Shown one piece after another: positions 1 through 7,100 of a stretch of DNA of 9,684 bases (position 1 is the stretch's first letter; each line of letters begins with the position of its first letter). A program made the translations under genes and the position numbers. The stretch comes from Thermoanaerobacterales bacterium (GTDB taxonomy: Bacteria > Bacillota > Thermosediminibacteria > Thermosediminibacterales > Tepidanaerobacteraceae): positions 1-9,684 of the forward strand of contig DUNY01000017.1 in assembly GCA_012839145.1 (NCBI GenBank). Direction: 5' to 3'. Under the pieces are notes generated by a model. The model saw only the letters and a list, made by a program, of their open reading frames with translations, did no database searches and was not told the origin of the DNA.

Positions 1-110
1 ATCAGGTTGATTCTGATTAATCCCTTGTCACGAGCCCGCTTTATCATACTGACGTTGAACGGGCTTTCAAAAAACTCGGGGAATAAAGTGAGTATATGGA
101 TATTTAGCAT
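1..110 (-). CDS. trmD: tRNA (guanine-N1)-methyltransferase TrmD, N-terminal fragment
   Basis: TrmD uses S-adenosylmethionine to methylate G37 (m1G37), next to the anticodon of a subset of tRNAs, and so prevents +1 frameshifting. Only the first 36 codons are in the window; the rest lies beyond the left edge. The translation starts [16 protein letters not shown] and continues to [14 protein letters not shown], which matches the conserved TrmD N-terminus (the LTLFPE..F strand, then the IKRAR.KGL helix). The ATG overlaps the rimM stop in a TAATG arrangement, sharing one base, so translation is probably coupled to rimM. The rimM-trmD pair downstream of rpsP is a very common bacterial order and supports the call. 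The SPOUT-fold knot and SAM-binding residues cannot be judged because they lie outside the window. Confidence 0.93.
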   Translation of the reverse strand, partial: MLNIHILTLFPEFFESPFNVSMIKRARDKGLIRINL

Positions 111-625
111 TATAGCATCCCCTCCAGCGGATCGATTACCATTATGCCATTTTCCAAATCTATTTCTTTAACTACTTGTTTAATTGCAGGGATTAGAATT
201 TCTTTTTTGTTTTTTGCCTCAACTACATATACATCATTTGCTCCGGTTTTAATTACATCTGTTACGGTTCCTATCAATTCATCGTGCTCATCAACAACGT
301 TAAGCCCGGTGATGTCACATATGAAATAACGACCTTTTGGCAATTTTACAGCATGTTTTCTTTGAATATTAATATAATATCCTTTTAGCTTGTCTGCTTC
401 TCGTCTAGAATTCACACCTTCAAGTTTCAAGACAGGAAAATGCTGTTTTAAAAATATAACCGATTCAATACAGTAAAATCTGTTTAGACCGTCGAACTCA
501 ATAAAAACTTCATGCAAAGCATTAAATCTATTTGGATCATCGGTTAGAGGTTCAACTTTGACTTGACCCCTAACACCCCAAGAAGACATGATTTTACCAA
601 CTGTAAGATGCTTCTTCTCCTTCAA
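110..625 (-). CDS. rimM: 16S rRNA processing / 30S maturation factor RimM
   Basis: RimM binds ribosomal protein S19 and helps assemble the head of the 30S subunit and mature 16S rRNA. The 171-aa product has the usual family length. The N-terminal RimM domain holds [19 protein letters not shown] (residues 9-29), and the C-terminal PRC-barrel shows [11 protein letters not shown] (98-108), GANDVYVV (128-135), [15 protein letters not shown] (142-156) and the typical ending DPLEGML. The start is TTG. It is supported by an AAGGAGAA SD at 631-638 and by the lack of any ATG, GTG or TTG upstream in frame. The stop overlaps the trmD ATG by one base. A 74-nt gap containing a terminator-like hairpin separates it from khpA, so its transcription may be lowered relative to rpsP. 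Confidence 0.95.
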   Translation of the reverse strand: MKEKKHLTVGKIMSSWGVRGQVKVEPLTDDPNRFNALHEVFIEFDGLNRFYCIESVIFLKQHFPVLKLEGVNSRREADKLKGYYINIQRKHAVKLPKGRYFICDITGLNVVDEHDELIGTVTDVIKTGANDVYVVEAKNKKEILIPAIKQVVKEIDLENGIMVIDPLEGML

Positions 626-667
626 AGTTATTCTCCTTCGGGCAACTCCTTTGAACTCATTGCTCTT

Positions 668-693
668 AAAAAGGGTTAGGTCGCCCCAACCCT
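668..693 (-). terminator. Intrinsic terminator or attenuator between khpA and rimM
   Basis: In the minus-strand RNA, AGGGTTGGG and CCTAACCCT pair as a nine-base-pair stem (one G-U wobble) capped by a GCGA tetraloop of the stable GNRA class, followed directly by five U residues. It starts 6 nt after the khpA stop codon. Stem and loop look like a good rho-independent terminator, but the U-tract is short. Because rimM and trmD follow with no recognisable promoter of their own, partial termination (tuning within the operon) seems more likely than a complete stop. That last point is inference. Confidence 0.65.
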
Positions 694-699
694 CAAAAC

Positions 700-927
700 C
701 TATATGATCTCAACAACAACCCTCTTGCCTTCCTTGGCAGCCGCTGCTTTAACAACTGTGCGGATTGCTTTGGCTATTCTCCCTTGTTTGCCTATAACCT
801 TACCCATATCTTCCGAATCTACTTTCAGTTCCAGTATAATTGATTGCTCGCCTTCCACCTGATTTACAGATACGTTTTCAGGGTGATCTACCAAGGCTTT
901 TGCAATATATTCGACTAATTCTATCAC
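700..927 (-). CDS. khpA: KH-domain RNA-binding protein KhpA (YlqC family)
   Basis: This 75-aa protein is a single type II KH domain of the YlqC/KhpA family. In Firmicutes these act as small RNA chaperones, often paired with KhpB (Jag), and are linked to cell-division and cell-wall control. The RNA-gripping GxxG loop is visible as GKQG (residues 46-49) in [22 protein letters not shown], followed by the basic terminal strand [10 protein letters not shown]. The length is typical. The start is GTG, with a strong AAAGGAGG SD upstream. It lies 48 nt after rpsP and before rimM, the canonical rpsP-khpA-rimM-trmD order. A hairpin with a U-run follows the stop. The symbol rests on family and synteny; the specific RNA targets cannot be read from sequence. 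Confidence 0.93.
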   Translation of the reverse strand: MIELVEYIAKALVDHPENVSVNQVEGEQSIILELKVDSEDMGKVIGKQGRIAKAIRTVVKAAAAKEGKRVVVEII

Positions 928-975
928 AGATACTTCCTCCTTTGGTTTCCAAAATAATCAATGATTTTAGAGGGG

Positions 976-1275
976 TTAGGCCTCATTTTCAGATTGCTGG
1001 CTTTCAGATTGCTGGTTTACTGTTTTTTTGTCAGCCAAGATCCCAATATTTTTAAATAAGTATTTCACTGTGTCAGTAGGAATAGCTCCCTTTTTAAGCC
1101 AATCTGCAGCTTTTTCTTCATTAATTTTTACTTCTATGGGATCAGTCAAAGGGTTGTAGTAGCCTATCTCTTCTATAAATCTGCCATCTCTGGGCATACG
1201 GCTATCAGCTACGACAACTCTATAAAAAGGTCTTTTTTTAGCACCCATGCGTTTTAATCTAATTTTAACAGCCAC
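976..1275 (-). CDS. rpsP: 30S ribosomal protein S16
   Basis: S16 binds 16S rRNA and stabilises the body of the small subunit during assembly. The 99-aa product opens [25 protein letters not shown] and continues [14 protein letters not shown], the S16 signature, with the conserved [14 protein letters not shown] segment near residues 57-70. The start is GTG at 1273-1275, five nucleotides after a near-perfect SD (AAAGGAGGTG, 1281-1290). A longer frame reaches an ATG at 1305, but that version would translate straight through the SD, so I reject it. The tail beyond residue 86 is variable in the family; here it contains a 15-bp tandem duplication encoding [11 protein letters not shown] 143-nt structured region separates it from ffh. 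Confidence 0.97.
   Translation of the reverse strand: MAVKIRLKRMGAKKRPFYRVVVADSRMPRDGRFIEEIGYYNPLTDPIEVKINEEKAADWLKKGAIPTDTVKYLFKNIGILADKKTVNQQSESQQSENEA
988..1017 (-). repeat. 15-bp tandem duplication in the 3' end of rpsP
   Basis: Two adjacent 15-base units (988-1002 and 1003-1017) differ at one position. They encode two successive Gln-Gln-Ser-Glu-Ser/Asn units in the hydrophilic, non-conserved tail of S16. The repeat keeps the frame, so it is a neutral-looking extension. It probably arose by slippage or a small tandem duplication (inference). Confidence 0.85.
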
Positions 1276-1280
1276 TTTTT

Positions 1281-1290
1281 CACCTCCTTT
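1281..1290 (-). promoter_or_regulatory. Shine-Dalgarno site that fixes the rpsP GTG start
   Basis: AAAGGAGGTG on the minus strand lies five bases before the GTG at 1273-1275. It is nearly fully complementary to the 16S rRNA 3' end. It is preceded by an AATGA/TCATT inverted repeat (1293-1306) that could form a small hairpin next to the SD. Confidence 0.88.
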
Positions 1291-1311
1291 TGAATGAAAC
1301 TTCATTTAGAA

Positions 1312-1402
1312 GGGGTAAATCCCCCGCTAAATGTTAGTCGAGTCCATACTGAACTTAACCTCCTTTGGCACCCTGCCACCTGTAGGAGGCGGAGGTCTTA
1401 AG
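1312..1402 (-). promoter_or_regulatory. Structured intergenic leader before rpsP with paired anti-SD and SD elements
   Basis: The RNA between ffh and rpsP contains a compact hairpin TGGCA-GGG-TGCCA (1366-1378). It is extended by an outer stem in which CCTCC (1391-1395, with a second copy at 1385-1389) can pair with GGAGG (1359-1363). CTTAA (1398-1402) and TTAAG (1354-1358) can extend this stem past a two-base bulge. A small GGGG-ATTTA-CCCC hairpin follows at 1312-1324. The sequestered GGAGG sits before a six-codon ORF, and the same CCTCC motifs are complementary to the real rpsP SD. This could be an autogenous control element, an mRNA processing site or a weak terminator lacking a U-tract. 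No known motif is recognised, so the function is open. Confidence 0.45.
1327..1347 (-). other. Possible six-codon leader ORF (MDSTNI) upstream of rpsP
   Basis: An ATG at 1345-1347 follows a strong AAAGGAGG SD by 11 nt and reads six codons to a TAG. It lies within the ffh-rpsP gap, downstream of the hairpin that can hide its SD. The strong SD makes ribosome binding plausible. The peptide has no run of a single amino acid that would suggest classical attenuation. It may be chance. Confidence 0.25.
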
Positions 1403-1418
1403 ACGGGTTGGTCTAGTA

Positions 1419-2756
1419 TTAAAAGCCGAAAAAGGGGAGCTTTTGCCTACCTTTTTTGCGACTCTTATCGATTCCTGTGAATTGTTTTATCATCTTTCTA
1501 GTTTGATCATACTGCTTTAGCAGTCTATTTACATCTTGAATGGCAGTTCCGCTGCCGGCGGCTATTCGTTTACGCCTACTGCCATTGATAATGGCAGGAT
1601 TGCTTCTTTCTTCCATAGTCATAGAGTTGATAATGGCCTCTACCCGATCAAGCTCATTATCATCAAATTGTACACCCTTTAGTTTTTGAGGTGAAAGCCC
1701 TGGTATCATATTTAGAATCTGATCAAAAGAGCCCATTTTCTTCACTTGTGACAGTTGTTCCATAAAATCGTTCAAATCGAAGGACTGAGTTTTTAATTTC
1801 TGCTCAAGTTCTTTGGCTTTTTTTAAATCAAAATCTTGAGTGGCTTTTTCTATTAGCGTTAAAACATCGCCCATGCCGAGAATTCTTGAAGCCATTCTTT
1901 CGGGATGAAAAATTTCTAAATCGTCAAGTTTTTCTCCCATTCCAACGAATTTGATTGGGCATCCAGTAACCGCTTTAACGGAAAGGGCAGCTCCTCCACG
2001 ACTGTCACCGTCAAGTTTAGTTAAGATTAGACCAGTAAGCTTAAGCCTTTTATTAAACTCTTCCGCCACATTTACTGCGTCCTGGCCTGTCATACTATCA
2101 ACTACCAGCAGTATTTCATTAGGATTGATTGTTTTGCTGATATTGGACAGTTCACTCATTAATTCGTCATCTATGTGCAGGCGCCCTGCTGTGTCAATTA
2201 TTACTGTATTATAATTGTGTCTTCTTGCATATTCCAGCGAAGCCTTGGATATATCAACCGGATCTTTTTGACCCATCGTAAACACAGGCAAATCTAGTTT
2301 TTCACCTACTACCTGAAGCTGTTTTATTGCAGCTGGCCGATAAATATCGGCAGCAACCAATATTGGCTTTTTTCCGTCTTTGGAAAGCAGTTTTCCAAGT
2401 TTACCTGCAGTGGTTGTTTTCCCGGATCCTTGAAGGCCTACCAGCATAATCGTGGTTATATCTTTAGAAAAATCAATCCTGCTTTGTTTGGAGCCCATCA
2501 GCAAAGTTAGCTCTTCGTTCACGATTTTTATGACCTGTTGTGCCGGGGTCAAACTTTCCATAACTTCATGGCCTATTGCCCTTTCAGTTATCTTTGAAAT
2601 TAATTCTTTTACTACCTTAAAATTTACATCAGCTTCCAATAGGGCAATTCTAACTTCTCTCATGGCTTGCTTTACATCTGCTTCAGACAATTTGCCTTTT
2701 CCCCGAAGCTTTTTAAAGATATTTCCCAGTTTCTGAGTAAGAGATTCAAAAGCCAA
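1419..2756 (-). CDS. ffh: Signal recognition particle GTPase Ffh (SRP54)
   Basis: Ffh binds the SRP RNA and signal sequences emerging from the ribosome, then docks with FtsY at the membrane. The 445-aa product has the full NG-M layout: a helical N domain (residues 1-90), a G domain with P-loop GLQGSGKTTT (107-116), DTAGRLH (188-194), TKLDGD (246-251) and GMGEKLDDLE (272-281), and an M domain from about 296. The M domain carries the SRP-RNA-binding segment SRRKRIAAGSG (393-403) followed by VNRLLKQY, and ends in a basic tail plus PFFGF. The start is TTG, two nt after the ylxM stop; its purine-rich SD lies inside the last ylxM codons, so coupling is likely. The gene seems to be transcribed from the promoter before ylxM. 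Confidence 0.98.
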   Translation of the reverse strand: MAFESLTQKLGNIFKKLRGKGKLSEADVKQAMREVRIALLEADVNFKVVKELISKITERAIGHEVMESLTPAQQVIKIVNEELTLLMGSKQSRIDFSKDITTIMLVGLQGSGKTTTAGKLGKLLSKDGKKPILVAADIYRPAAIKQLQVVGEKLDLPVFTMGQKDPVDISKASLEYARRHNYNTVIIDTAGRLHIDDELMSELSNISKTINPNEILLVVDSMTGQDAVNVAEEFNKRLKLTGLILTKLDGDSRGGAALSVKAVTGCPIKFVGMGEKLDDLEIFHPERMASRILGMGDVLTLIEKATQDFDLKKAKELEQKLKTQSFDLNDFMEQLSQVKKMGSFDQILNMIPGLSPQKLKGVQFDDNELDRVEAIINSMTMEERSNPAIINGSRRKRIAAGSGTAIQDVNRLLKQYDQTRKMIKQFTGIDKSRKKGRQKLPFFGF

Positions 2757-2758
2757 TT

Positions 2759-3118
2759 CTACACCCCACCTTCCTTCAACAATGCGGAAACACGACTACT
2801 GACATCTTTGTATTTTTCTTTAAAATCCGGATCAAGGCCTGACTTCAGTTCTTCAAGAATTACGAGTATTTCTTCAATCTCTTTTTTTCGGTATATATAT
2901 CTTTTCACCATACCTAGCTTTTTTTCAAAATTATATAATATATCCTGAGAGCGCCGAAGTACATCATATACACCCTGCCGGGTTATACCGCAATTTTGGG
3001 CAATTTCCCCCAACGATAAGTCGTTTAGGTAGTACGATTCAAAAATTTCCTTTTGTTTTTTTGTTAAGAAATCTCCGTAATAATCATATAAGAGATTGAG
3101 TTTTGTAACATTATCCAT
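2759..3118 (-). CDS. ylxM: YlxM, sigma-70 region-4-like HTH accessory protein of the SRP pathway
   Basis: YlxM (UPF0122) is a small protein encoded next to ffh in many Firmicutes; streptococcal work links it to modulation of SRP GTPase activity. The 119-aa product begins MDNVTKLNLLYDYYGDFLTKKQ and has a helix-turn-helix resembling sigma-70 region 4 (residues 34-58, LSLGEIAQNCGITRQGVYDVLRRS), then a charged helical C-terminus. I place the start at the ATG 3116-3118, which has a GGTGA SD. The frame can be extended to a TTG at 3184, but that TTG is the -35 box of a strong promoter, the -10 lies inside the extension, and the extra 22 residues are not typical of the family. It is followed after 2 nt by ffh, so it is the first gene of the ylxM-ffh-rpsP operon. 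Confidence 0.93.
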   Translation of the reverse strand: MDNVTKLNLLYDYYGDFLTKKQKEIFESYYLNDLSLGEIAQNCGITRQGVYDVLRRSQDILYNFEKKLGMVKRYIYRKKEIEEILVILEELKSGLDPDFKEKYKDVSSRVSALLKEGGV

Positions 3119-3127
3119 TTTATCACC

Positions 3128-3149
3128 TGTAAAGTGTTTATCCTTTACA
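3128..3149 (-). promoter_or_regulatory. Palindrome at the predicted +1 of the ylxM-ffh transcript
   Basis: TGTAAAG and CTTTACA form a perfect seven-base inverted repeat around an eight-base spacer. It begins seven bases after the -10 box and ends just before the ylxM SD. As DNA it sits where a repressor could block initiation. As RNA it would form a hairpin at the very 5' end of the message, which could protect the transcript or affect ylxM initiation. The sequence does not tell these apart. Confidence 0.55.
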
Positions 3150-3155
3150 CCTGCT

Positions 3156-3184
3156 ATTTTACATAAAGTTTCGTTGTTAGTCAA
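3156..3184 (-). promoter_or_regulatory. Sigma-A promoter for ylxM-ffh-rpsP-khpA-rimM-trmD
   Basis: The -35 box TTGACT (3179-3184) is separated by exactly 17 bases from the -10 box TAAAAT (3156-3161); each box matches the vegetative consensus at five of six positions. The region upstream is AT-rich, like an UP element. Transcription should start near 3149, giving a leader of about 30 nt to the ylxM ATG. The gap after ftsY (143 nt) and this promoter indicate that the SRP/ribosomal operon is transcribed independently of smc-ftsY. Confidence 0.8.
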
Positions 3185-3252
3185 CTGTTTTTAAAATAAA
3201 TTTCTGATTCCCATATAGAAGAAAGTTGTTCCGGTGAAGACTTACACCTAAA

Positions 3253-3278
3253 ACAATTTATCTAAGCGAATATCGCTT
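3253..3278 (-). terminator. Weak candidate terminator at the ftsY 3' end
   Basis: AAGCGA-TAT-TCGCTT (3264-3278) forms a six-base-pair hairpin overlapping the ftsY stop. The A/T-rich sequence after it contains only a short T run (TTTT), interrupted from the stem. The stem is short and the U-tract poor, so this may only slow polymerase or may be a chance feature. Confidence 0.25.
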
Positions 3279-4155
3279 CCACAAAATCCTGATGATTAAA
3301 TTCCTGCAAGTCATTTATTCCTTCTCCAATACCTATATACCATACTGGTATACCAAGCTCCGATGCAATGGCAATTGCAATTCCACCTTTTGCCGTCCCG
3401 TCCAGTTTTGTAAGGATAATTCCTGAGAAATCCACCGCTTCTTTAAACATCTTTGCCTGAATTAATGCATTCTGCCCGGTGGTGGCATCCAATACCATAA
3501 GACTAGTAATATTAGCTTCCGGATATTCTTTTTGACAAACTCTGTAAAGCTTTTTGAGCTCCTCCATTAAATTCTTCTTTGTATGAAGCCGGCCTGCCGT
3601 ATCACAAATGATCATATCTGCTTTTCGTGCTTTTCCGGCTTGTAATGCGTCAAACAATACCGATGCAGGATCAGCACCTTCTTGATGTTTGATTACATCC
3701 ACTCCCACGTTCTGACCCCATATTTCAAGCTGATCAATGGCTGCTGCCCTGAAAGTATCGCCGGCAGCCAGTATGATTTTTTTGCCTTGATTTTTATATT
3801 TATTTGCCAATTTACCTATGGAGGTGGTTTTACCTACTCCATTGACTCCTACAACCAGCATTATTGTTGGAAAATCCAGTGAAATATTTTCTTTCGGAAA
3901 AAGGCTAATAATCTCTTCTTTAAGAATTACCTTCAGCTCATCAGGATTTTTTATTTTTTGGGATTTATTCCGAAGTCTTTCTATCAGTTCTAGAGTCGTA
4001 TTAACCCCGACATCTGCTGAAATCAACAGTTCTTCCAATTCTTCAAAAGTTTCTTCATCAATTGTTTTAGTAAATTTTAATATGCTGTCGAGCTTCTCAT
4101 TTAAACTCTCCCTGGTCTTGCTTAAACCCTGTTTTAATCTATCAAAGAATCCCAT
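3262..4155 (-). CDS. ftsY: Signal recognition particle receptor FtsY
   Basis: FtsY is the membrane-associated GTPase that receives the Ffh-ribosome complex; the two activate each other's GTP hydrolysis at the translocon. The 297-aa product has an N domain starting MGFFDRLKQGLSKTRESL, P-loop GVNGVGKTT (103-111), DTFRAAA (133-139), DTAGRLH (185-191), TKLDG (249-253) and the closing GIGEGINDLQ (275-284). It lacks the long acidic A domain of enterobacteria, as is usual in Firmicutes; the first amphipathic helix probably contacts lipid. I chose the ATG at 4153-4155: the GAGGTG SD lies eight bases upstream, and the longer frame's GTG is part of that SD. It lies 19 nt after smc, the standard smc-ftsY pair. 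Confidence 0.97.
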   Translation of the reverse strand: MGFFDRLKQGLSKTRESLNEKLDSILKFTKTIDEETFEELEELLISADVGVNTTLELIERLRNKSQKIKNPDELKVILKEEIISLFPKENISLDFPTIMLVVGVNGVGKTTSIGKLANKYKNQGKKIILAAGDTFRAAAIDQLEIWGQNVGVDVIKHQEGADPASVLFDALQAGKARKADMIICDTAGRLHTKKNLMEELKKLYRVCQKEYPEANITSLMVLDATTGQNALIQAKMFKEAVDFSGIILTKLDGTAKGGIAIAIASELGIPVWYIGIGEGINDLQEFNHQDFVEAIFA

Positions 4156-4173
4156 TAAATTCACCTCGTTTTT

Positions 4174-4182
4174 ATTATACCA
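4174..4182 (-). promoter_or_regulatory. Extended -10 motif over the smc stop codon, possible ftsY promoter
   Basis: TGGTATAAT is a perfect extended -10 (TGnTATAAT) formed by the last smc codons and its stop. No acceptable -35 lies 16-18 bases upstream. The predicted start would fall at about the ftsY SD, leaving almost no leader. It could supply minor ftsY transcription, or may be coincidental because the smc stop supplies the TATAA. Confidence 0.3.
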
Positions 4183-7100
4183 TTTTTACTGCCAATACTT
4201 TTGAAACCGCCGTATCTTCCATCGAAATGCCATATAATGCATCAGCTACTTCCATAGTAGCTTTTCTGTGTGTGATCATAATAAATTGGGTGTGTTTTGA
4301 CACTTTTTTAAGATATCTTGTAAAGCGAACAATATTAACATCGTCTAGAGCTGCCTCTATCTCGTCTAAGACACAAAAAGGCGTTGCTTTGGTATTTAAA
4401 ATGGCAAAAAGTAAAGCAATGGCCGTTAATGTCCTTTCTCCCCCGGATAAAAGCGAAAGACTCTGTAGTTTTTTCCCAGGTGGTTGGGCATTCACCTCCA
4501 CGCCGCACTCCAAAATACTACCTTCACCTTCGATTATGAGCTGTGCTTTACCACCTTCAAAAAGCTCGGAAAATACTTTGTTAAACTCATCATTAACTTT
4601 CTTTATAGATTCCGAAAGCATTTTTTCCATAGTATCGGTCATCTCTTCTATTAAATTGTCCAAATTAACCTTGCCCTTCATTAAATCATCAAGTTGAGAT
4701 TTTAAAAAATCATATCTGGTCTTTAAGTTGTCATAATCTTCGATGGCTTGCATGTTAACCGGTCCGAGAGAATCAATCTCCTTTTTTAAAAAAGCTAACT
4801 GGTTCTTCATCTCTTCAATGTTTCTAAACTCTTTTTTTATTTTCAAAGCTTCGGGAACCGTAAGGGAATATCTTTCATGCAATTTATTTTTAATTTGATT
4901 TAACTCTATATTTATCGTCGCTTCCTCTATGTTTCCATTTTGCAGTCTTTTTTCTATTCGGTTAAATTCTTTTTCAAAGTCGTTTAATTGCTCCTGAGCA
5001 CGAGTCATGCCAGATTTAATAACCTCTTTTTGTTCTCTTGAAGATGCGACGGTTTTATAATATTCCTGTTCCGTATTTTTAAGGCTATCGATGTTTTCTT
5101 TATAGCCATGAATTTTTTTATCAATAGACGTCATTGTCTTATTGTTTTCTTCTATTTTTCCACTAAGCATATCAATTTCCCTGACGCATAATTCAATGTT
5201 TTCTTTGACAGTTTGTAGGCTTTGTCTTGTGCTAATTTCTTCCTGCTTGCAGGATGCTAGCTTCACCTTTAATTCGGTTGTTTCCTTAGACAATTGTTCT
5301 TTCATTTCCTTATTTTTATCCAACTGTTCCTGGAGGTGTCTCACCTTGCTCTGACTGGATATGTTCCTGTTGTCAATGTTTCCTATATCCGCTTCTATTA
5401 ATGAAATCTGGGATAATATTTCCTGAGTCTCCGATTCAATGTGTTGCTTTTCTTCACTTAATTGTTCTTTTCTCTGACATCTTTCTTTCAGAAGATTTTC
5501 TTTTTCTTGTAGTTGTTTTTTTAAAACTGCAATCTCTGATTTAGTAGAGTACAAACTGTCATTACTATTTTGGATCATTTTCTGTTTATCTTCAATTTCG
5601 TTTTTTAATTTCAAATTGAACTGTTTTATTTCATTCAATTGCATATTCAGAACATCAATTTTTCCTTCATACTCCAGTAATTGCCTCTTTCTTGACAGCA
5701 AATAATTCGACCTTTTTTGGCTTCCACCGGTAATGGAGCCACCGGGATTTAAGATTTCACCCCTAATCGTAACTATTTTGAAGCTGAAGTTACATTGCCG
5801 TGCTATATTTATTGCATCCTCCAAGGTCTCTGATACGAGAACTCTACCCAAAAGATATGCTAAAGGCACATGATATTTCTTGTCAAATGTCACCAAATCA
5901 ATTGCTGTCGATATACAGCCTCTTAATGATAAATACATTAATTCGTGAGTATCTATGAACCTTGCTTTCACTGTCGAAAGAGGTAGAAAAGTAACTCGGC
6001 CATAATTATTTTTTTTCAAGAACTCTATAGCCTTTTTTGCATTTTCCTCACTTTCACAGATAACATTCTGCATCGCTCCACCTAAAGCTGTCTCAATAGC
6101 AACTTCATATCGCTGCTTTACTGAAATCAAGTCAGCTACTGTACCGTATATGCCTGAATCTATATATCTATTATTTTTAATAGCAATCAAGAGGTTCTTC
6201 ACACCATACTGATATCCCTCATAACTATCCGCAATTTCTTTTACAGCTTTTAAACGTGAGGTAATAACCGTCAATTCTTGCTGTTTTTGTGTTTCAGTTT
6301 TTTTACTATTGTCAAGTTCTGAAGCTTTTTGAACCAAATTCTTTTTCATTTTTTCTATGTTTTGATCCAACTCCGAACAAAAAGACTGTAGACGAGCTAT
6401 TTCATCTCGTATTTCTGAAATATCCTTTGATGTTATTCTATTAGCCTCATCTAATTGCAACTTTTCGTTTTTTATCTGTTTCATGCGTTTTTCCAGATTC
6501 TCCCTCATGGTGTTAAGACTGGAGATGACATTTCTTTTTTCAGATGCATGGCTTAATAAATCAATTACATCACCTTTAACGCTTTCAATAAGTTTTTGCT
6601 TTTCAATAATTTCATTGTTTAATGAAGTAAGTTCTTTTTCATTTTGGTTTATAGCTAATTCCAGCTGATTAATATCGTTTTTCTTTTTTCGCAAATCACC
6701 AGTTTTTATTTTTAAATTTTTTTCTGCTATAAATAACCTTTCTTTTTCTTTTTTTATGTTCTCAAAAATAGCCTTATTTTCCTTTTGGACCCTTTCTTTT
6801 TCAGCTATAGCCCACTGGTAATCTTTCTCAAGGTCTTTTCTTTGACTGTTTACAGCAAAATAATCACTCTGTGCTTGTTCGTAGGTTTCTTCATTGTCGT
6901 TTTGTTTTTTCTTATATTCGATTATTTGTTTTTTTAGAGACTCCATGGAAACATTTAGCTTAGTCAATATAGTTTGATTTTCTGCAAGCTTGTCTTTTAT
7001 ATATTTTAGTCTTTTGTCTCTGTTTTCTAATTCCAATAAAAGTAAATTGACATCTATCTCCTTAAAAGCTGATGTAAGTTCTTTATACTTCAGTGCAACT

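Noticed and set aside
628..660. Ten-codon ORF (MSSKELPEGE) ending two bases before the rimM TTG
   Set aside because: It has no good SD of its own, and its codons simply run through the rimM SD region; length and composition are compatible with chance.
988..1017. CRISPR-like or mobile-element repeat
   Set aside because: There are only two directly adjacent copies inside a coding frame, without spacers or inverted ends.
1395..1404. Perfect ten-base palindrome GTCTTAAGAC after ffh as an operator
   Set aside because: It is short, sits in mid-operon with no promoter nearby, and overlaps the arm of the larger rpsP leader hairpin; no separate role is supported.
1350..1404. A T-box or other known riboswitch before rpsP
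   Set aside because: The GGTGGCAGGGTGCC segment superficially recalls the T-box antiterminator, but there is no specifier loop, no terminator and no aminoacylation-related gene downstream.
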